Shown: one piece after another, positions 29,361 to 41,655 of the stretch
Layout of the letters: each line of letters opens with the position of its first letter
Numbering within the stretch: position 1 is the first letter of the stretch
Assembly: GCA_964019155.1 (NCBI GenBank)
Contig: OZ025245.1
Location: 15,360,019-15,424,018 of the forward strand
Direction of reading: 5' to 3'
Source of the DNA: Osedax fenrisi
Lineage: Eukaryota > Annelida > Polychaeta > Sabellida > Siboglinidae
DNA: 64,000 bases
Notes under the pieces: model-generated
The model's database searches: none
What the model was told of the DNA's origin: nothing
Seen by the model: the letters and a program-made list of their open reading frames with translations, nothing else
Translations under genes and position numbers: made by a program

Positions 29361-30175
29361 TCGATGCTTTATTATGTTAATTATTGTATTTCTATAGAAA
29401 TACATGTATACATGCTATATATGTTTATATATATACAATATAAATAAAATTCAAATATACAAATATGTTATTTACCTATTATTATGTTATAACTAACTCT
29501 AGTTATGCAATTTATTATTAATTTAATATTATTATATTATTATTATTGTTATTTATAATTACTATATATATAGTTAGCTATAGCAATAAATAGTAATATC
29601 AAATTATATATATATATATATATATATAACTGAACTAATATAACGTTTATTATAAATAAATGAAAAGTGTATACAAAAGTATACTCCGGTTTCATTTTAT
29701 TTTATTAAAGTTTTAATAAGATTTGTATTCGATTCATTTGTTATCCCATATATATTTGTAGTCTCTATGTAGATACATCTATTCCCAGCGGGCATTGCTA
29801 GTCTATACGTATGTACGAATTCATATATAAAATATGCTCGTATACGAGATCTATAGATCTATATATATATAATATATTCTATTATTCTGATTTTTATTCT
29901 GTAAACTATTCTGTTATTCTAATTTTGTATATTTTATATAATTCTGATATCTATACCTACTTTCATTAATAAATAAATAAATACGGTTATAAATAGATCA
30001 TCATTATTACTATAGTAATTTCTATAGAAAGCGTATACGTGGTATACATATAGGCCTACTACTCTTGTATTGACACAATATATTAATAGTATAATACAAG
30101 TAGGTTGTATACCTAAATATATATATATATATTCAATAGTACATGGGAGGATATATGTTTACACTATTGTATATA
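29361..30175. other. AT-rich stretch, no gene seen
   Basis: AT-rich unique DNA with a short (TA)n at about 29606-29627. Confidence 0.5.
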
Positions 30176-31159
30176 CACAGTTAAAAAAACCCGAGTTCTA
30201 TTTACATTTTTATCGTTTCCTGAGTGTCTTGTGAGGATATTATAGAACACGGTTATAATGAGAATCGGTTTTAAATCGATTCCTAAAATTCAGGTTTAGG
30301 AATCGGTTCTTAAATCGGTCCTATGTGAAACAGATTCTTAAATTGCTATAGAAATCGGTTTATTTGAAACCGATTCCTAAACTATTACTATAGGAATCCG
30401 TTTAACTTAAGTTATTGATGTAAGTTGAACGTAATTTTAGATGTAAAATATAATATTAAAATAAATATTAGTATCGTAGCAAAGTATTGACTCATACATT
30501 ATAATGTATTCTATAATTTCATTTAAGTTTGATTTAAAACTTAAATTCAATAATAATAACATTATAAAACTGAATAAAATGTTTAATCAATATTCAATTT
30601 CTATATATATATATATATATATTCAATATTGAAAAATTAGTTCAAATGATTTCCAATTATATTATCAATATAATTATGATGAAAATTGTAGTTCAATGTG
30701 TCACTTGAATCATTCAAGTTGAATGAGATTATGATAATTTAGAAAAATACATATGATTACTTAAATAATTTTAGTTTTTATAATAATATTTTATTTATTA
30801 ACATAAGTATATCAACTTAAATATAAAATAATAATACATAATTAATTTGCATAGATAAAAATTAAATCAATATATTAGAATAATTAAAATGTATAATATT
30901 TGATTCTTTCTATATTAACAAATAATATACCTATAACTTAGGTAATACTTACATCAATAAATTAAACCTATTCTCAATAATTCGTTTTTAAAAACCGATT
31001 TTCAATATTTAGTTTTGGAATCGTTTAATAGCGATTCCTGCACGATAATTGTAAGAATCATTTTATAAACCATTTTCTAAACAAACTTTACACGAATCTG
31101 TTTTTCAATTTGATTCCGATTCCTATAATCGTCTGAGGAATCGGCTTTTTTTAACTGTG
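30176..31159. mobile_element. 984-bp TIR element with CGGTTCCTA words
   Basis: The ends CACAGTTAAAAAAACCCGA and TTTTTTTAACTGTG form TIRs, with TATA on both outer sides (weak evidence in AT-rich DNA). Words around AATCGGTT and AACCGATT, often followed by CCTA, are repeated in both orientations in the outer 250 bp on each side and are absent from the AT-rich core. Architecture and TIR match the element at 10402-11670, but the internal word differs. Confidence 0.75.
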
Positions 31160-31181
31160 TATACACTTTGTTTCTATATAT

Positions 31182-31237
<56 letters not shown>

Positions 31238-31308
31238 ATATCTATAGATATATCTATAGATGTATCTATAGATAGAACACTAATAATATATAACGAGTTC
31301 AAATCTAA

Positions 31309-31340
<32 letters not shown>

Positions 31341-32169
31341 CACTATAGTATGTTAAAACTAGTTTAAAGTTATGATATAGCAATAGTGTATACACTGTAT
31401 AGTATTACGATATATTGTAATATAATAATATAATAATATACAATTATAATTACAATTACATTAATGCTATATATGATATATATAATTCATTATAATATAT
31501 GATAATATATCGAAGTATCTATAGAGCTATATGGATGTAAATAATCAATTTTATAATCGATATTATTGATTTTCTCTTACTGCTTCTTCTGATGAAGTTT
31601 AGCCGATATGCTGATGATAATTACATCGTACATTACTAATGGTATATATGGTATACCATACCATATATATATATGGTATGAAACTAGAGTGTATAATGTT
31701 ACATCGCTCAATAATTGTCGATAATATCTAAATATGTAGTAGATAAAAATATTCTTAAAAGATGTTTTAACTTTTTTTTTTTAATAATTAAATCGATCTA
31801 ACGGAAATTTTAATTTATTTTAACATTTTTTCTAAATCGAAAAAAAAAATTATCAATGGAATAATAAAAAAAAAATTATATTTTATATATCTATCATCAT
31901 TATATGAATATAAAATTATAATTATTAATATAAAAATAACATATACTTATTCATAAAATTAATTTTATTGATAATTTGAACAACAAATTAATGTTGTAGT
32001 AAATTTTAGTTGTAAAAAAATGTTTAGAAAAATAAATCTTTTTTTTATTATACCAAGTAGATATCCATTATAAGCTCAAAACAAATTTGTATGCTTTATT
32101 AAATAATTTATCAACAAAATAATCATATAAATTATATTAATATACAAATTTAAAAATTTAAAATTAATT
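31160..32169. other. AT-rich stretch with (TA)n arrays
   Basis: (TA)n at about 31186-31234 and 31316-31341; a nested GGTATACC/ATGGTAT palindrome cluster at about 31641-31680. No gene seen. Confidence 0.6.
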
Positions 32170-32207
32170 TAAAATTGTTACGTAATTGTTTACTTACTTG
32201 TTACTTG

Positions 32208-33640
32208 TTATCCCGTAACTCGTAAATCGTAGGGGAAATCAATCGAAGAGGCATCATCAACACGTTTTCTCCAGCCATATCTTTCGTGCACGTCTTGTAT
32301 TAGATCGTTTACATCTCGTTTAGTCCATTTAACAATGTTATCAATCCATTGAGATTTGGGTCGTCCTTGTTTTCGAGTTCCTTCAACAGAACCTTGCATT
32401 ATAGTTTTGCACAGGTTGTCGTGTCTGGAGACATGGCCAAACCACTTCAGTTTGCGACGCTTTATCGTTTTTAGGAGAGGTTCGTAAGTTCCTAACATCA
32501 TGGTTATCATATTGCATACACACACGTTCGTAATCCTATCTTGATATTTGATGCCAAGTAGTTTTCTCTGTGCTTTGCTTTCAAATGCAGATATTTTCTT
32601 TTGCATTGCCACACTAATCGTCCATGTTTCGCAGCCATAAGTAAGGATAGAGAGCACTAGTGATCGATATAGATTGTACTTAAGTTTAAAATTGATGTGT
32701 TTTCTGTTCCAAATTGTGTAGAGACGTATCATCGCAAGCCTTATTCTAATTTCATTATCACTTTTTCCATCGCTTGTAATTGTGGAGCCAAGGTAAACAA
32801 ATGTATCTACTTCTTCTATAGAGCCAAGGTAAACAAATGTATCTACTTCTTCTAGCTTATTTCGATACAGTGTTATATCTACAGATTTTGCATTGTTAGT
32901 ATTTATCAATACTTTGCTTTTTTCAGCACTTATTTCCATTCCATAACGTGATGTACTCTTTGCTAATTCGTCTGTGAGATGTTGGAGTTATGCATTGTAT
33001 CCGGCTAGTAAGTCGATGTCATCAGCAAACTTTAAATTCCAAATTGGTCTACCGCCTACAGAAATAGATGTAGCATGTTTTATCTCAATTTCACTCATAA
33101 TTTCTTCAAGGAATAAGTTAAATAATGTTGGTGAGAGCAGACAACCTTGACGTAATCCAACCGTTGTGTTAAAGAACGGGCCTGCCATATTATTGAGTAG
33201 TACAGCACTTGTGGAGTTTTCATACAAAGATTTTATCATCATAATTATATCATTATTAATTCCAAATTTGCATAATGCTGACAACATCCCTTCATGATAC
33301 ACTCTATCAAAAGTCTTCTTGAAGTCTATAAAATTGTGATAGAGATCTTTTTGGCTATCTAGATGCTTCTCAATAATATTTCTGCAATTAAACACTTGTT
33401 CAACTGTGCTCCTTCCCTTCCTGAAACCGGCTTGCTCCTCTGATAGCACTCGTTCAATTTTAGGATTTAATCGTTTGAGGATTATGATTAGGAGTATTTT
33501 ACTAGAATGGCAGATTAGGCTTAGTGTTCTGTAATTTTTACATTTCTTAATGTCACCTTTTTTAGCTATAGGTATTATTAATGATTTTGTCCATTGTTTT
33601 TGCCATGATTTAGATACCCATGCTCTCTGGCAATTGTTTA
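32208..33640 (-). pseudogene. LINE reverse transcriptase, one nonsense codon
   Basis: A 5'-truncated LINE of the RTE-like or related group (clade uncertain). From the right: KSLIIPIAKKGDIKKCKNYR near 33560; EEQAGFRKGRSTVEQVF (33420); FIDFKKTFDRV with the catalytic Asp; VGLRQGCLLSPTLFNLF (33150); and KFADDIDLLAGYNA (33000) with the catalytic DD. A single TAA at 32986-32988 breaks a frame that otherwise runs on to 32208. The C-terminal part includes the LTYGCETWT segment and WFGHVSRHDNLCKTIMQG, usual for this LINE type. An in-frame 36-bp tandem duplication (32785-32855) repeats EEVDTFVYLGS. Otherwise well preserved. Confidence 0.85.
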
Positions 33641-34489
33641 CTTTATTAATATTATAATATATGTATACACATATATGTCAAATATGTTATTTGTATGACA
33701 ATGCACACTTACACAAATACATAATATATATAAGTAATATAAAAATGTACATTGAATCATAAAGGCAAATAATTCATCATTAAAGTGCACTTAGTTTTAC
33801 CGATATTAAATATGTTTTGATGAAACTTCATAAATATGTTTAATATAACATTGATGACATACTGTGATCGAGCTAGAAAAACTTTAAAAAACGGGCTACC
33901 CTAGTGTACAGTATACTGTATACAGTATACAGTTTACAATATACAACATAAAGTGTACGTACAATATACAGTGTACACTGTACAGGGTATCACCCTTACC
34001 CTATATATTTCCTCTTATATATATTTATATATTTATATATATATATATATATATACCTCTAGGTCTATATATCAGTAGTTACCCTATAGGGTAACGTTAT
34101 AACGTTATAACGAGTTTCCTCTATATTGCATATAGGTTTCCATCTAGTTTTCTATAGAGATCTTAGGAGGGTATACCAAAGCACTTTGGTATTACTGTTA
34201 TAAATGTAAGGATCATTAACCTATTGTAATCGTGAAAAGATTTCTATTGTTGAATAATTAACATTGTGTTGATATTGTGTTCATTAATATATTAGTATTT
34301 ATAATTCGAAATGAACTTATATTAACTTATACATTAGTATTACTGTCGCTATTATATAATACGTATTACGTATACTGTTGAGTGATATTATATTTTTACA
34401 GTGCATCATATACGCTAATATAATAAATATGTTTATTTATACATTAAATAAATATGTTTAAATAAACTTTTCAATCGATCTATCTACCT
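33641..34489. other. AT-rich stretch with a TGTACA/GTATAC cluster
   Basis: It contains overlapping GTATACTGTATAC and TGTACACTGTACA palindromes at 33899-33985 and a short (TA)n near 34020-34056. No gene seen. Confidence 0.55.
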
Positions 34490-34725
34490 TTCATCACCAT
34501 TATTAATCATCATCAACATCTTCATTATCATCTTCATTATCATCATCATTATCATCACCATTATCATCGTCAGTATCATCACCATTATCATCATTATCAT
34601 CACCATTACCATCGTCAGTATCACCATTATCATCTTCATTATCATCATCATTATCATCACCATTACCATAGTCAGTATCATCATCATCATCATCACCATT
34701 AATAATATCATCATCGTAAATATCT
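34490..34725. repeat. Degenerate ATC/ACC minisatellite
   Basis: Higher-order repeats of CATCATTATCATCACCATTA-type units about 50-60 bp long, for example the block containing CGTCAGTATCA repeated three times. Confidence 0.85.
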
Positions 34726-34853
34726 ATTTCTATTTTATTATATACAAAGTAGTATATAATAAAATAGAAAATGTCGTTATAATTTCAGATTTTTACCGAA
34801 CATATATATATATATATATATTATTAATGTCAATACACTCTACACAATCCTTT

Positions 34854-34877
34854 TATAGTCTTTCATGAAAGACTATA
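34854..34877. repeat. 24-bp perfect palindrome
   Basis: TATAGTCTTTCA joined directly to its reverse complement TGAAAGACTATA. Confidence 0.75.
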
Positions 34878-34909
34878 CAATAATGCATGATAATATTCAC
34901 TTACTTATC

Positions 34910-34913
<4 letters not shown>

Positions 34914-34985
<72 letters not shown>
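34914..34985. repeat. (TA)n(TG)n compound microsatellite
   Basis: About 15 TA units pass directly into about 20 TG units. Confidence 0.95.
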
Positions 34986-34990
<5 letters not shown>

Positions 34991-35102
34991 CACACATTAA
35001 ATATGCCCAGACAATTAATGAACTATTTGATCACGTGATGAGTTATTACGCCACCTAGCGTCCTAAAAAGAAGTCCTCCTGGCGGTTACCGAGCGCATTA
35101 AT

Positions 35103-35309
35103 TCACACATCTTTCACCGCAGTTTCCAGAACCTCGTCCTCCTCATCATCTCTGCGATGCTCTCCAATCGATAGGGGTTCTCTTTGATTGCGCGACACAG
35201 GTGTATTTATAACACGGTGCCCGCGGTTTGACACGCGCGTGTCATTAATCAGACATGTGTCACCGATGCTGTCGCAGTTACGGTCTCTGTCACCAATGTA
35301 TGATTCACA
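35103..35309 (-). CDS. Candidate terminal exon, unknown protein
   Basis: On the minus strand an open frame of 68 codons follows a good acceptor (..CTGTATACAG at 35319-35310) and ends in TGA at 35103-35105. It reads CESYIGDRDRN..., then a hydrophilic acidic tail (GEHRRDDEEDEVLE) ending TAVKDV. Codons are mixed and GC-containing, unlike the AT repeats around it, and the frame is free of low complexity. I recognise no family. The phase (0) fits the candidate first exon at 37791-37606. It may equally be chance in a CpG-rich island (it overlaps no repeat). Low confidence. Confidence 0.25.
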   Translation of the reverse strand, partial: CESYIGDRDRNCDSIGDTCLINDTRVSNRGHRVINTPVSRNQREPLSIGEHRRDDEEDEVLETAVKDV

Positions 35310-35333
35310 CTGTATACAGTTACATGTATACAT

Positions 35334-36056
35334 ATACCTCTAGATAATATGATTAGAAAGAATATTCGTATATTTACAATATATAATACTGTGAAATATT
35401 GATATGGATTCAGAAAATATCTAACATCATATTTAAGGAATATTATGTTATATTATACAAATGGTTCAATATTACTATATTAATTTAAATGTATAATAAT
35501 AAATGGCATATCGTCCAATAATCATAGTAATGTTGAACGTATTACATTGGGATATACGGTATATATCATATACCTATCTACAGGTGATAATAAAGTGAAT
35601 TAGCAGACTGAGCGGATAACAATAGTTAATGAAGACTTACCGCGGTAAATGTACAACTCCTACAACGTTTACTTTGTTAGTTTGTTAATTTCGTATTATT
35701 ATTTGTTAATTTCAATAACGTATGTTATCGTTCGCAAATATTTCAACTTTATACTTTCGATTACATATTTGATTACGTAAATTATCAATTAACGAAACTT
35801 GCGTGGTGTTTTTTTGCGTATAATTATGAATGGATTCAATTGTATATGGTGTATCACGTGATATGTTTCACGAATAGAATTATTTGAGGTATACGTCATC
35901 AAAAAATGTAAAAGTTAAAATTCTTAATAAGTTGGTCATTAATTTGATGACATCGAATATAGAGTAAAAATCTTAAACTCTATAGAGTTGATGACTATAG
36001 TAATATATTCATATATATATACATCATTCGTAAATATTTATCAATAAAATAAACTA
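35334..36056. other. AT-rich stretch, no gene seen
   Basis: AT-rich DNA holding the second copy of the unclassified dispersed repeat (35685-35795). No gene seen. Confidence 0.5.
35685..35795. repeat. Unclassified dispersed repeat, copy 2
   Basis: It aligns with 22795-22915 through TTGTTAATTTC.ATAACGTA, TACTTTCGA.TA and TAAATTATCAAT. Neither copy has obvious TIRs, so class is unknown. Confidence 0.55.
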
Positions 36057-36560
36057 TTCGACTTATTGAAAGTTTGGTTCTATCGAGATTAAATTATGGT
36101 AATATTATCTTAATTGGAGCTCCAATATATATTTAAAAAAACATTAAACGAGTTATTCATATCAATAGATGTATAACAATTATATTTAATATCCCATATT
36201 CTAATAGATTTTCAACTAGTTATTATTTACACAAATTACAATGGTTAGTAGTATCTTCCAGGATTACTTACAGATTTTTATGTTTATTTCAAAAGTAATT
36301 ATTTCTGGAGTACCTTCCTATTTATCAACGCTATTATCAGAGAAATAACTGGATACTCGAAGCTCTCTCCCATGCAGATAAACTATGTTAACTACAAATC
36401 ACAAAATAGGTCCTTCGGGATTGCTGCTGCTTCGATGTGGAACAAACTACCTCTGACATTAAGAATTGCACATTCATTTCAATCTTCCGCAAAATACTGA
36501 AGAAACATATTTTATTATAATTTGTTTGTTAACATTATTTGATTCCACTTTGAAGAATTA
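36057..36560 (+). pseudogene. L2/CR1-type LINE 3' fragment
   Basis: Frames spell RLIESLVLSRLNYGN then the C-terminal segment YYLHKLQWLVVSSRI and, in other frames, the AAASMWNKLPLTLR-like end. Stops and frameshifts break it throughout. It ends in the large (ATT)n array at 36588, the same simple-repeat type that follows the LINE at 38643-40090, so the array likely grew from the LINE tail. Confidence 0.75.
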
Positions 36561-36587
36561 TTTCTATTATTATTTAATTGTATACAT

Positions 36588-36775
<188 letters not shown>

Positions 36776-37224
36776 TATATATAATAATTTATTGTTCTCT
36801 TACTTTAATATTTAATTAATATTTTATTAATATTTAACTTAGAACTCACGAATCACAACTTTTATTTGTATTATGTATAACACTTTTATTTATATCTCAT
36901 TTATTATTGTAATTTTATCTTGATTTATAATTTTAAATTTGTATTATTTGTGTATGTGATTAACCTTTTATTTATGTCATTGTTTGTTTATATTACTATG
37001 ACTTTATTATTATGTTTATCATTATTTTTATTTTATTATTTTATTAGAATGTAAATTGTGACATATCATATATGACATTGAACATACTATAGTATGTTAG
37101 TATGTATTTAATACAGCTGTTAGGAGGTATTTAATCAATAAATCTGATCGTTTTAACTGAAAGTATCGATACTTTTTAACTGATCCACCTTAGACTTTAT
37201 CTATAAATTGTATTCATTCATTCA

Positions 37225-37274
<50 letters not shown>

Positions 37275-37470
37275 TACATATAAATTTAAAGTTAATTACA
37301 TTTTCTTAAAACACTATTTGTTTATATAGGTATATTTTATAAACCCACCCACATAAGCACCCACGTGATAAACACCTAAGCGTATACGCTATCTATAGAT
37401 AAATAAACACTGCGCATGTATACGGATAATGATATAGGCTGCGAGTGCGAAGGACATACACTAGGACATA
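36776..37470. other. AT-rich stretch with (TA)n
   Basis: AT-rich DNA with (CATT)n near 37212-37228 and (TA)n at 37229-37270. No gene seen. Confidence 0.55.
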
Positions 37471-37471
37471 A

Positions 37472-37474
<3 letters not shown>

Positions 37475-37541
<67 letters not shown>

Positions 37542-37550
37542 TTACTACTA
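37475..37550. repeat. (ACT)n array
   Basis: About 24 ACT/CTA units with one interruption. Serine- or valine-run frames through it are artefacts. Confidence 0.9.
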
Positions 37551-37605
37551 GTATAATGACCATTTCTTCTGTATACAGTATATATATACAATAAAATACA
37601 CATAC

Positions 37606-37791
37606 ATCCACGAATGCGCGAACCTCGCTGCATCGGCTATATCCAGCGGATAAAACATGCCCTCGGTCTACCGCCACCCCTCGCGAGCTATCCCCCGCTG
37701 TACCGCCAGCCAGCCGGTGCGCTGAGGTGTGTGCGCGGTTACGTCTGTGTGCGGGTGCGATGGTGCGACGAATAAACGCATCCGCCGCCAT
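37606..37791 (-). CDS. Candidate first exon, unknown protein
   Basis: On the minus strand an ATG at 37791-37789 sits in a good initiation context (A at -3, G at +4: GATAATGG). It opens 62 codons beginning MAADAFIRRTIAPAHRRNRA. The frame meets a strong donor, GAT|GTATGT, with the exon ending at 37606 in phase 0, which suits the phase-0 candidate terminal exon at 35309. The sequence is Arg/Ala-rich and lies in a CpG island. I know no homologue. The alternative is a promoter island with a chance frame. Low confidence. Confidence 0.25.
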
Positions 37792-37913
37792 TATCTATTT
37801 CTTCTTCGAGTTCTTTGATGTCGTCGAGTTATTAATAGTAGAGGTCGTGTAAATAATAGCCAATCGCTGTGATTAATTCTATATATTTATACGTATATAT
37901 ATATACACATGTG

Positions 37914-37968
<55 letters not shown>

Positions 37969-38642
37969 TCACACACACTCATCCGCACATACATACACGA
38001 ACGACGTTCGAATAACGTATATTCAATTTATAATGTATTTTAAATTCTATTCATGATATATTATATTATATATTCTACCTATACGATTGATTGATTGATT
38101 GGTTGGAAGTTTATGTAAACACTTAAATAAATCATGAATGATTTCTCAATAGTGTATATATATTGGAATACAAATAATAAAAGTAAGATCCGTACTACTT
38201 ACATGTAATTACCTGCAGAGGATGCATTCTTTTTTCAAACAATAGTAATATATCCCGGTATGTGTACAATTGTATATTGGTAATTTCTATAGGATATAGT
38301 CAACAATATTTATAATACAATTGTTCACATCATAAGATTATTTCGAATATAATTTCACCAATAAATAAATATTATTATATATATATGATACAATTTCTAT
38401 AATTCCTTCACTACCTGGTTCTTAATGTTGATACATTTATAATTATAAATTGTTTAGATCTTCAAATATCAATATAAAGCTAAGTCATCATATACTATAA
38501 TATTAACATAATAACTATAAATATATACTACATATAATACATTTATAAATTAATATTACATTAACTTGATTCATCCTTAAATTAGCATTATACTACATAT
38601 TATTCATATCACTGAACCGTGACACTATATTATTCATTTTAT
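37792..38642. other. AT-rich stretch with (TA)n and (ATTG)n
   Basis: (TA)n at about 37921-37961 and (ATTG)n near 38085-38104; otherwise AT-rich DNA. No gene seen. Confidence 0.55.
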
Positions 38643-40090
38643 CGTCCTATTTCGCAATTATCATCAATTTCTAAGACTATGGAACGCATAGTTGCGCGTC
38701 AGCTTATTGATTATATCATATCGTCTCTATTGTGGATTGCTTTCAGAGTGCATACCTTCCCAATCATAGTACAGAAACTGCCCTAAACATTGTGTTTAAC
38801 GATATTATACTATCTATGGATAATAAGGCTTCTTGTTATTTGGTTCTTCTTGATCTGTCTAGTGCCTTTGATACGTTAAATCATAAGATTCTTTCTTACC
38901 GTCTACGTGAAATAGGTATTCATGGACAGGTTCACAACTGGTTGATGTCATTTGTATCTAATAGAATATCTTCGGTAAAGATCAAGTCATCTTTGTCGGC
39001 TCCATTTGATCACACTCATGGCGTTCCTCAAGGATCAGTACTGGGTCCGATTCTTTTTATTTTGTATATTCTTCCCATTAATTTGATTTTTAAAAAATAC
39101 CCAAATATTCGTTATCACCTCTTTGCTGATGACTTACAAATTTATACTTTTTTTCCACCTGGTTCTGATATTGACATAATTCAACTTTCAATTGCTAACT
39201 GTATTAAAGATTTAATCTCTTGGTTTTCCTGTAATTCACTTTCATTAAATATTACTAAAACTGATAGCATTATACTTTCTAGATCTCTTTCTTCAATTAC
39301 TCTTACTCATCCATTCCTTATCTCACTTCCTATCTCAAACACCATCACTACTCTAGGTTTTACTATAAATAATGTATTAGATTACTCAGTACATATATCA
39401 AACACTGTCCGCACTGCTAATTATTTCCTGTATAATATAGGCAAGGCTCGCTCTAAGCTAACATTTAATTTAACTAAATCATTATTACATTCATTAGTTT
39501 GTAGTCGACTTAGATATTGTAATTCGCTTTTAATTAATATTCCGCAAAAATTGATGAAAAAATTCGATTCAATACAACGTAGAGCTGTTCGCATATTATT
39601 TAAGCTAAAGCGTAGTGATTTAACCATATCTATACATTCCATAATGGCGACTCTCGGGTGGTTGCAGTTTCGAGATTTATGCAAGTTTCGACTTCTATGC
39701 ATTACTCACAAGGCTATATTTATGGGAGTTCCGTCTTACCTATCGAAGGGACTCATAATTCGAACAACTACTCGTCCGAGTCGCAAATGTGAGCTGATGA
39801 AACTCTCTCTACCGCTTGTCTCATCTATGTATGCAGATGCTGCTTTCACGGTTGCTGCTCCGAAATACTGGAATAGTCTTCCCGATGAATTACGCACCAT
39901 GTCATCATTTATGAGTTTTAAATGTCGACTACATACATATATGGTATCATTATAATGTCTTCTTTTTAAATTTATTATTATTTGCGTAACTATTTATTTG
40001 TTTTATTATTTCAACTTGACGCACATAAACGTCCATCGTTTTCTGAGTCAATAAACCTTTCTATTATTATTATTATTATTATTATTACAT
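38643..40090 (+). mobile_element. 5'-truncated L2-like LINE, best preserved in window
   Basis: The element begins within RT (RPISQLSSISKTMERIVARQ at 38643-38700), runs through the intact RT frame, and ends with AATAAACC and an (ATT)n tail at about 40061-40088. One frameshift near 38725 separates the first 28 codons from the long frame. The lack of decay in the rest implies a fairly recent insertion. Confidence 0.85.
38732..39955 (+). CDS. LINE reverse transcriptase, intact 407-codon frame
   Basis: LLDLSSAFDTLNHKIL carries the first catalytic Asp (residue 41). GVPQGSVLGP lies at residues 97-106 and HLFADDLQIY, with the Asp pair, at residues 133-134. The C-terminal domain ends with ATLGWLQFRDLCKFRLL, AAPKYWNSLPDELR and FKCRLHTYM, the conserved finish of L2/CR1-type RTs. 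It functions in target-primed reverse transcription. The true start is lost by 5' truncation, as the frame opens mid-domain with a GTG codon. Without the endonuclease the copy cannot be autonomous. Confidence 0.85.
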   Translation: MDCFQSAYLPNHSTETALNIVFNDIILSMDNKASCYLVLLDLSSAFDTLNHKILSYRLREIGIHGQVHNWLMSFVSNRISSVKIKSSLSAPFDHTHGVPQGSVLGPILFILYILPINLIFKKYPNIRYHLFADDLQIYTFFPPGSDIDIIQLSIANCIKDLISWFSCNSLSLNITKTDSIILSRSLSSITLTHPFLISLPISNTITTLGFTINNVLDYSVHISNTVRTANYFLYNIGKARSKLTFNLTKSLLHSLVCSRLRYCNSLLINIPQKLMKKFDSIQRRAVRILFKLKRSDLTISIHSIMATLGWLQFRDLCKFRLLCITHKAIFMGVPSYLSKGLIIRTTTRPSRKCELMKLSLPLVSSMYADAAFTVAAPKYWNSLPDELRTMSSFMSFKCRLHTYMVSL

Positions 40091-40541
40091 TCTATATTAT
40101 TTTTCATAAGCAATATATTTATATATATATATATACAAATATATATATTTGTATATATGTATTTAGTAGTATAGTATTTTGTATACATATGTATTATTTA
40201 TTTATTAATATATATTAATAATATTTAGTAATTAATACTTAGTTAAATAAATTACCAACTATTATAATAGTATATTATATATATTATAATAATATAATTA
40301 TATATTGCATGTGTATTATATTAATTTGATATACTATTTGACCTATTTTCAATTTAAATTCAAATATTGATTTTTAATTAAAGTCAATTATTTGTTTATT
40401 TCATTCTATTTATACTTGAATATATATCTAATTTGATTTAATTGCATTATTGCATAACATATTTATTTGATTTAATTCTTGTAACTAATATATCATATAT
40501 ATATATATATATATATATTCAATCTAATATCAGATATATAA
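40091..40541. other. AT-rich stretch, no gene seen
   Basis: AT-rich DNA with (TA)n near 40495-40518. No gene seen before the LINE ORF1 begins. Confidence 0.55.
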
Positions 40542-40796
40542 TGTAATAATGTATGTGATAATGATATATCCTATGTTTCTTGTAAAAGATGTAAACTTAA
40601 TTACCATTATAACTGTTTATCAAAAGCTAATATATTACCATCCACTTTTTCGAAAAATACAACTCCTAATTATATACAGCAGATTTTTACATCAGCTAAT
40701 TTTCCTTTTTTTTGTATACAATGTTTACCACATGTATTAAATAATGAGTTTGTAAGTCCTCAATATACTGGTAAAAATCCATATCTGCTATCTTAA
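40542..40796 (+). pseudogene. LINE ORF1 fragment with PHD finger
   Basis: An 84-codon frame without a start reads CNNVCDND, then VSCKRCKLNYHYNC and, further on, FFCIQC. The eight ligands are in the order C-x3-C, C-x2-C, H-x2-C, C-x2-C, which is a C4HC3 PHD finger. PHD fingers are known in ORF1 of some CR1-group LINEs and may direct chromatin or RNP interactions. After the stop at 40794-40796, a short helical segment (LNTLYASINTSMNDLIILRK) follows, perhaps a coiled coil. Degenerate. Confidence 0.7.
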
Positions 40797-41079
40797 ATGA
40801 TTTAAATACACTGTATGCATCGATAAATACTTCTATGAATGATCTTATAATACTAAGAAAAGAGCAGAAAAGTATTAATGTAGACTAATAATCGCACCTC
40901 TCAATATGAACTAAGATATATAGTCACGAATGATTATATATCATACATTTATTGGAAAACATCTGTATCTTATTCAGATGCAGATTACTTGAGATGGTCT
41001 AAACAAGCTAAAAACATTAATAAAAATAGGTACTCGGATATTAGAAATAATGACATTTCACATTCGAATTGACTAAATG

Positions 41080-41540
41080 CTAATTTTTCTCCTTTTTCGA
41101 AGGTGTACTATGCTAATTCAAGATCACTATACAATAAGCTACCTTCACTCATAGCTATGCTTAATGATAGGCATTATGACATTATTATATTTACTGAAAC
41201 CTGGCTAAATAATAGTGTTACCAATGCAATGCTCAATTAATTAAATTTGTATACCGTTTATAGACTAGATCGTCTTGATAATGCTCGCGGTGGTATTTTG
41301 TATATGTTAATATTAATTATAATTCGTTATGCATGACCGAATTTGTTACAAATGGTATTGAATTATTATGTATTAAATTTTTTAATTACAGACTTGTCAC
41401 CATTTATAGGCCACCAGATATGCCATTGTCCCAAACTGTTTTATTATGTGATACTCTAAATAACATAAGTTCATCTACGGACTCTTGTCTAATCTATGGA
41501 GACTTCAACCTGGATGGATTTGACTGTATTGACTAAATAA
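41080..41540 (+). pseudogene. APE endonuclease of the CR1-like LINE
   Basis: YANSRSLYNKLPSLIAML then YDIIIFTETWLNNSV (catalytic Glu in TETWL) at about 41107-41220. TIYRPPDMPL and LIYGDFNLDGFD follow at 41400-41520, with the conserved GDFN. Frames change near 41240-41330. The C-terminal SDH segment is missing or deleted, as the RT linker starts soon after. It is the nickase domain of the element, broken. Confidence 0.8.
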
Positions 41541-41655
41541 GTGTAGAGTCTTACATAGAAACATAATTTATACAGATACTCATAATGTTTGGAGGTATAA
41601 CCAATATTTACTATCAGATAAAATAAAGCAATATAATATTGATGTTGAACACAAA

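Noticed and set aside
37393..37560. Continuation of the candidate exon into a valine- or serine-rich protein
   Set aside because: That part is (ACT)n microsatellite. I stop the candidate at the GTATGT donor.
40549..40740. Hydrophobic 63-codon frame
   Set aside because: It overlaps the PHD-finger frame of the LINE ORF1, which has clear zinc ligands; the hydrophobic frame is its shadow.
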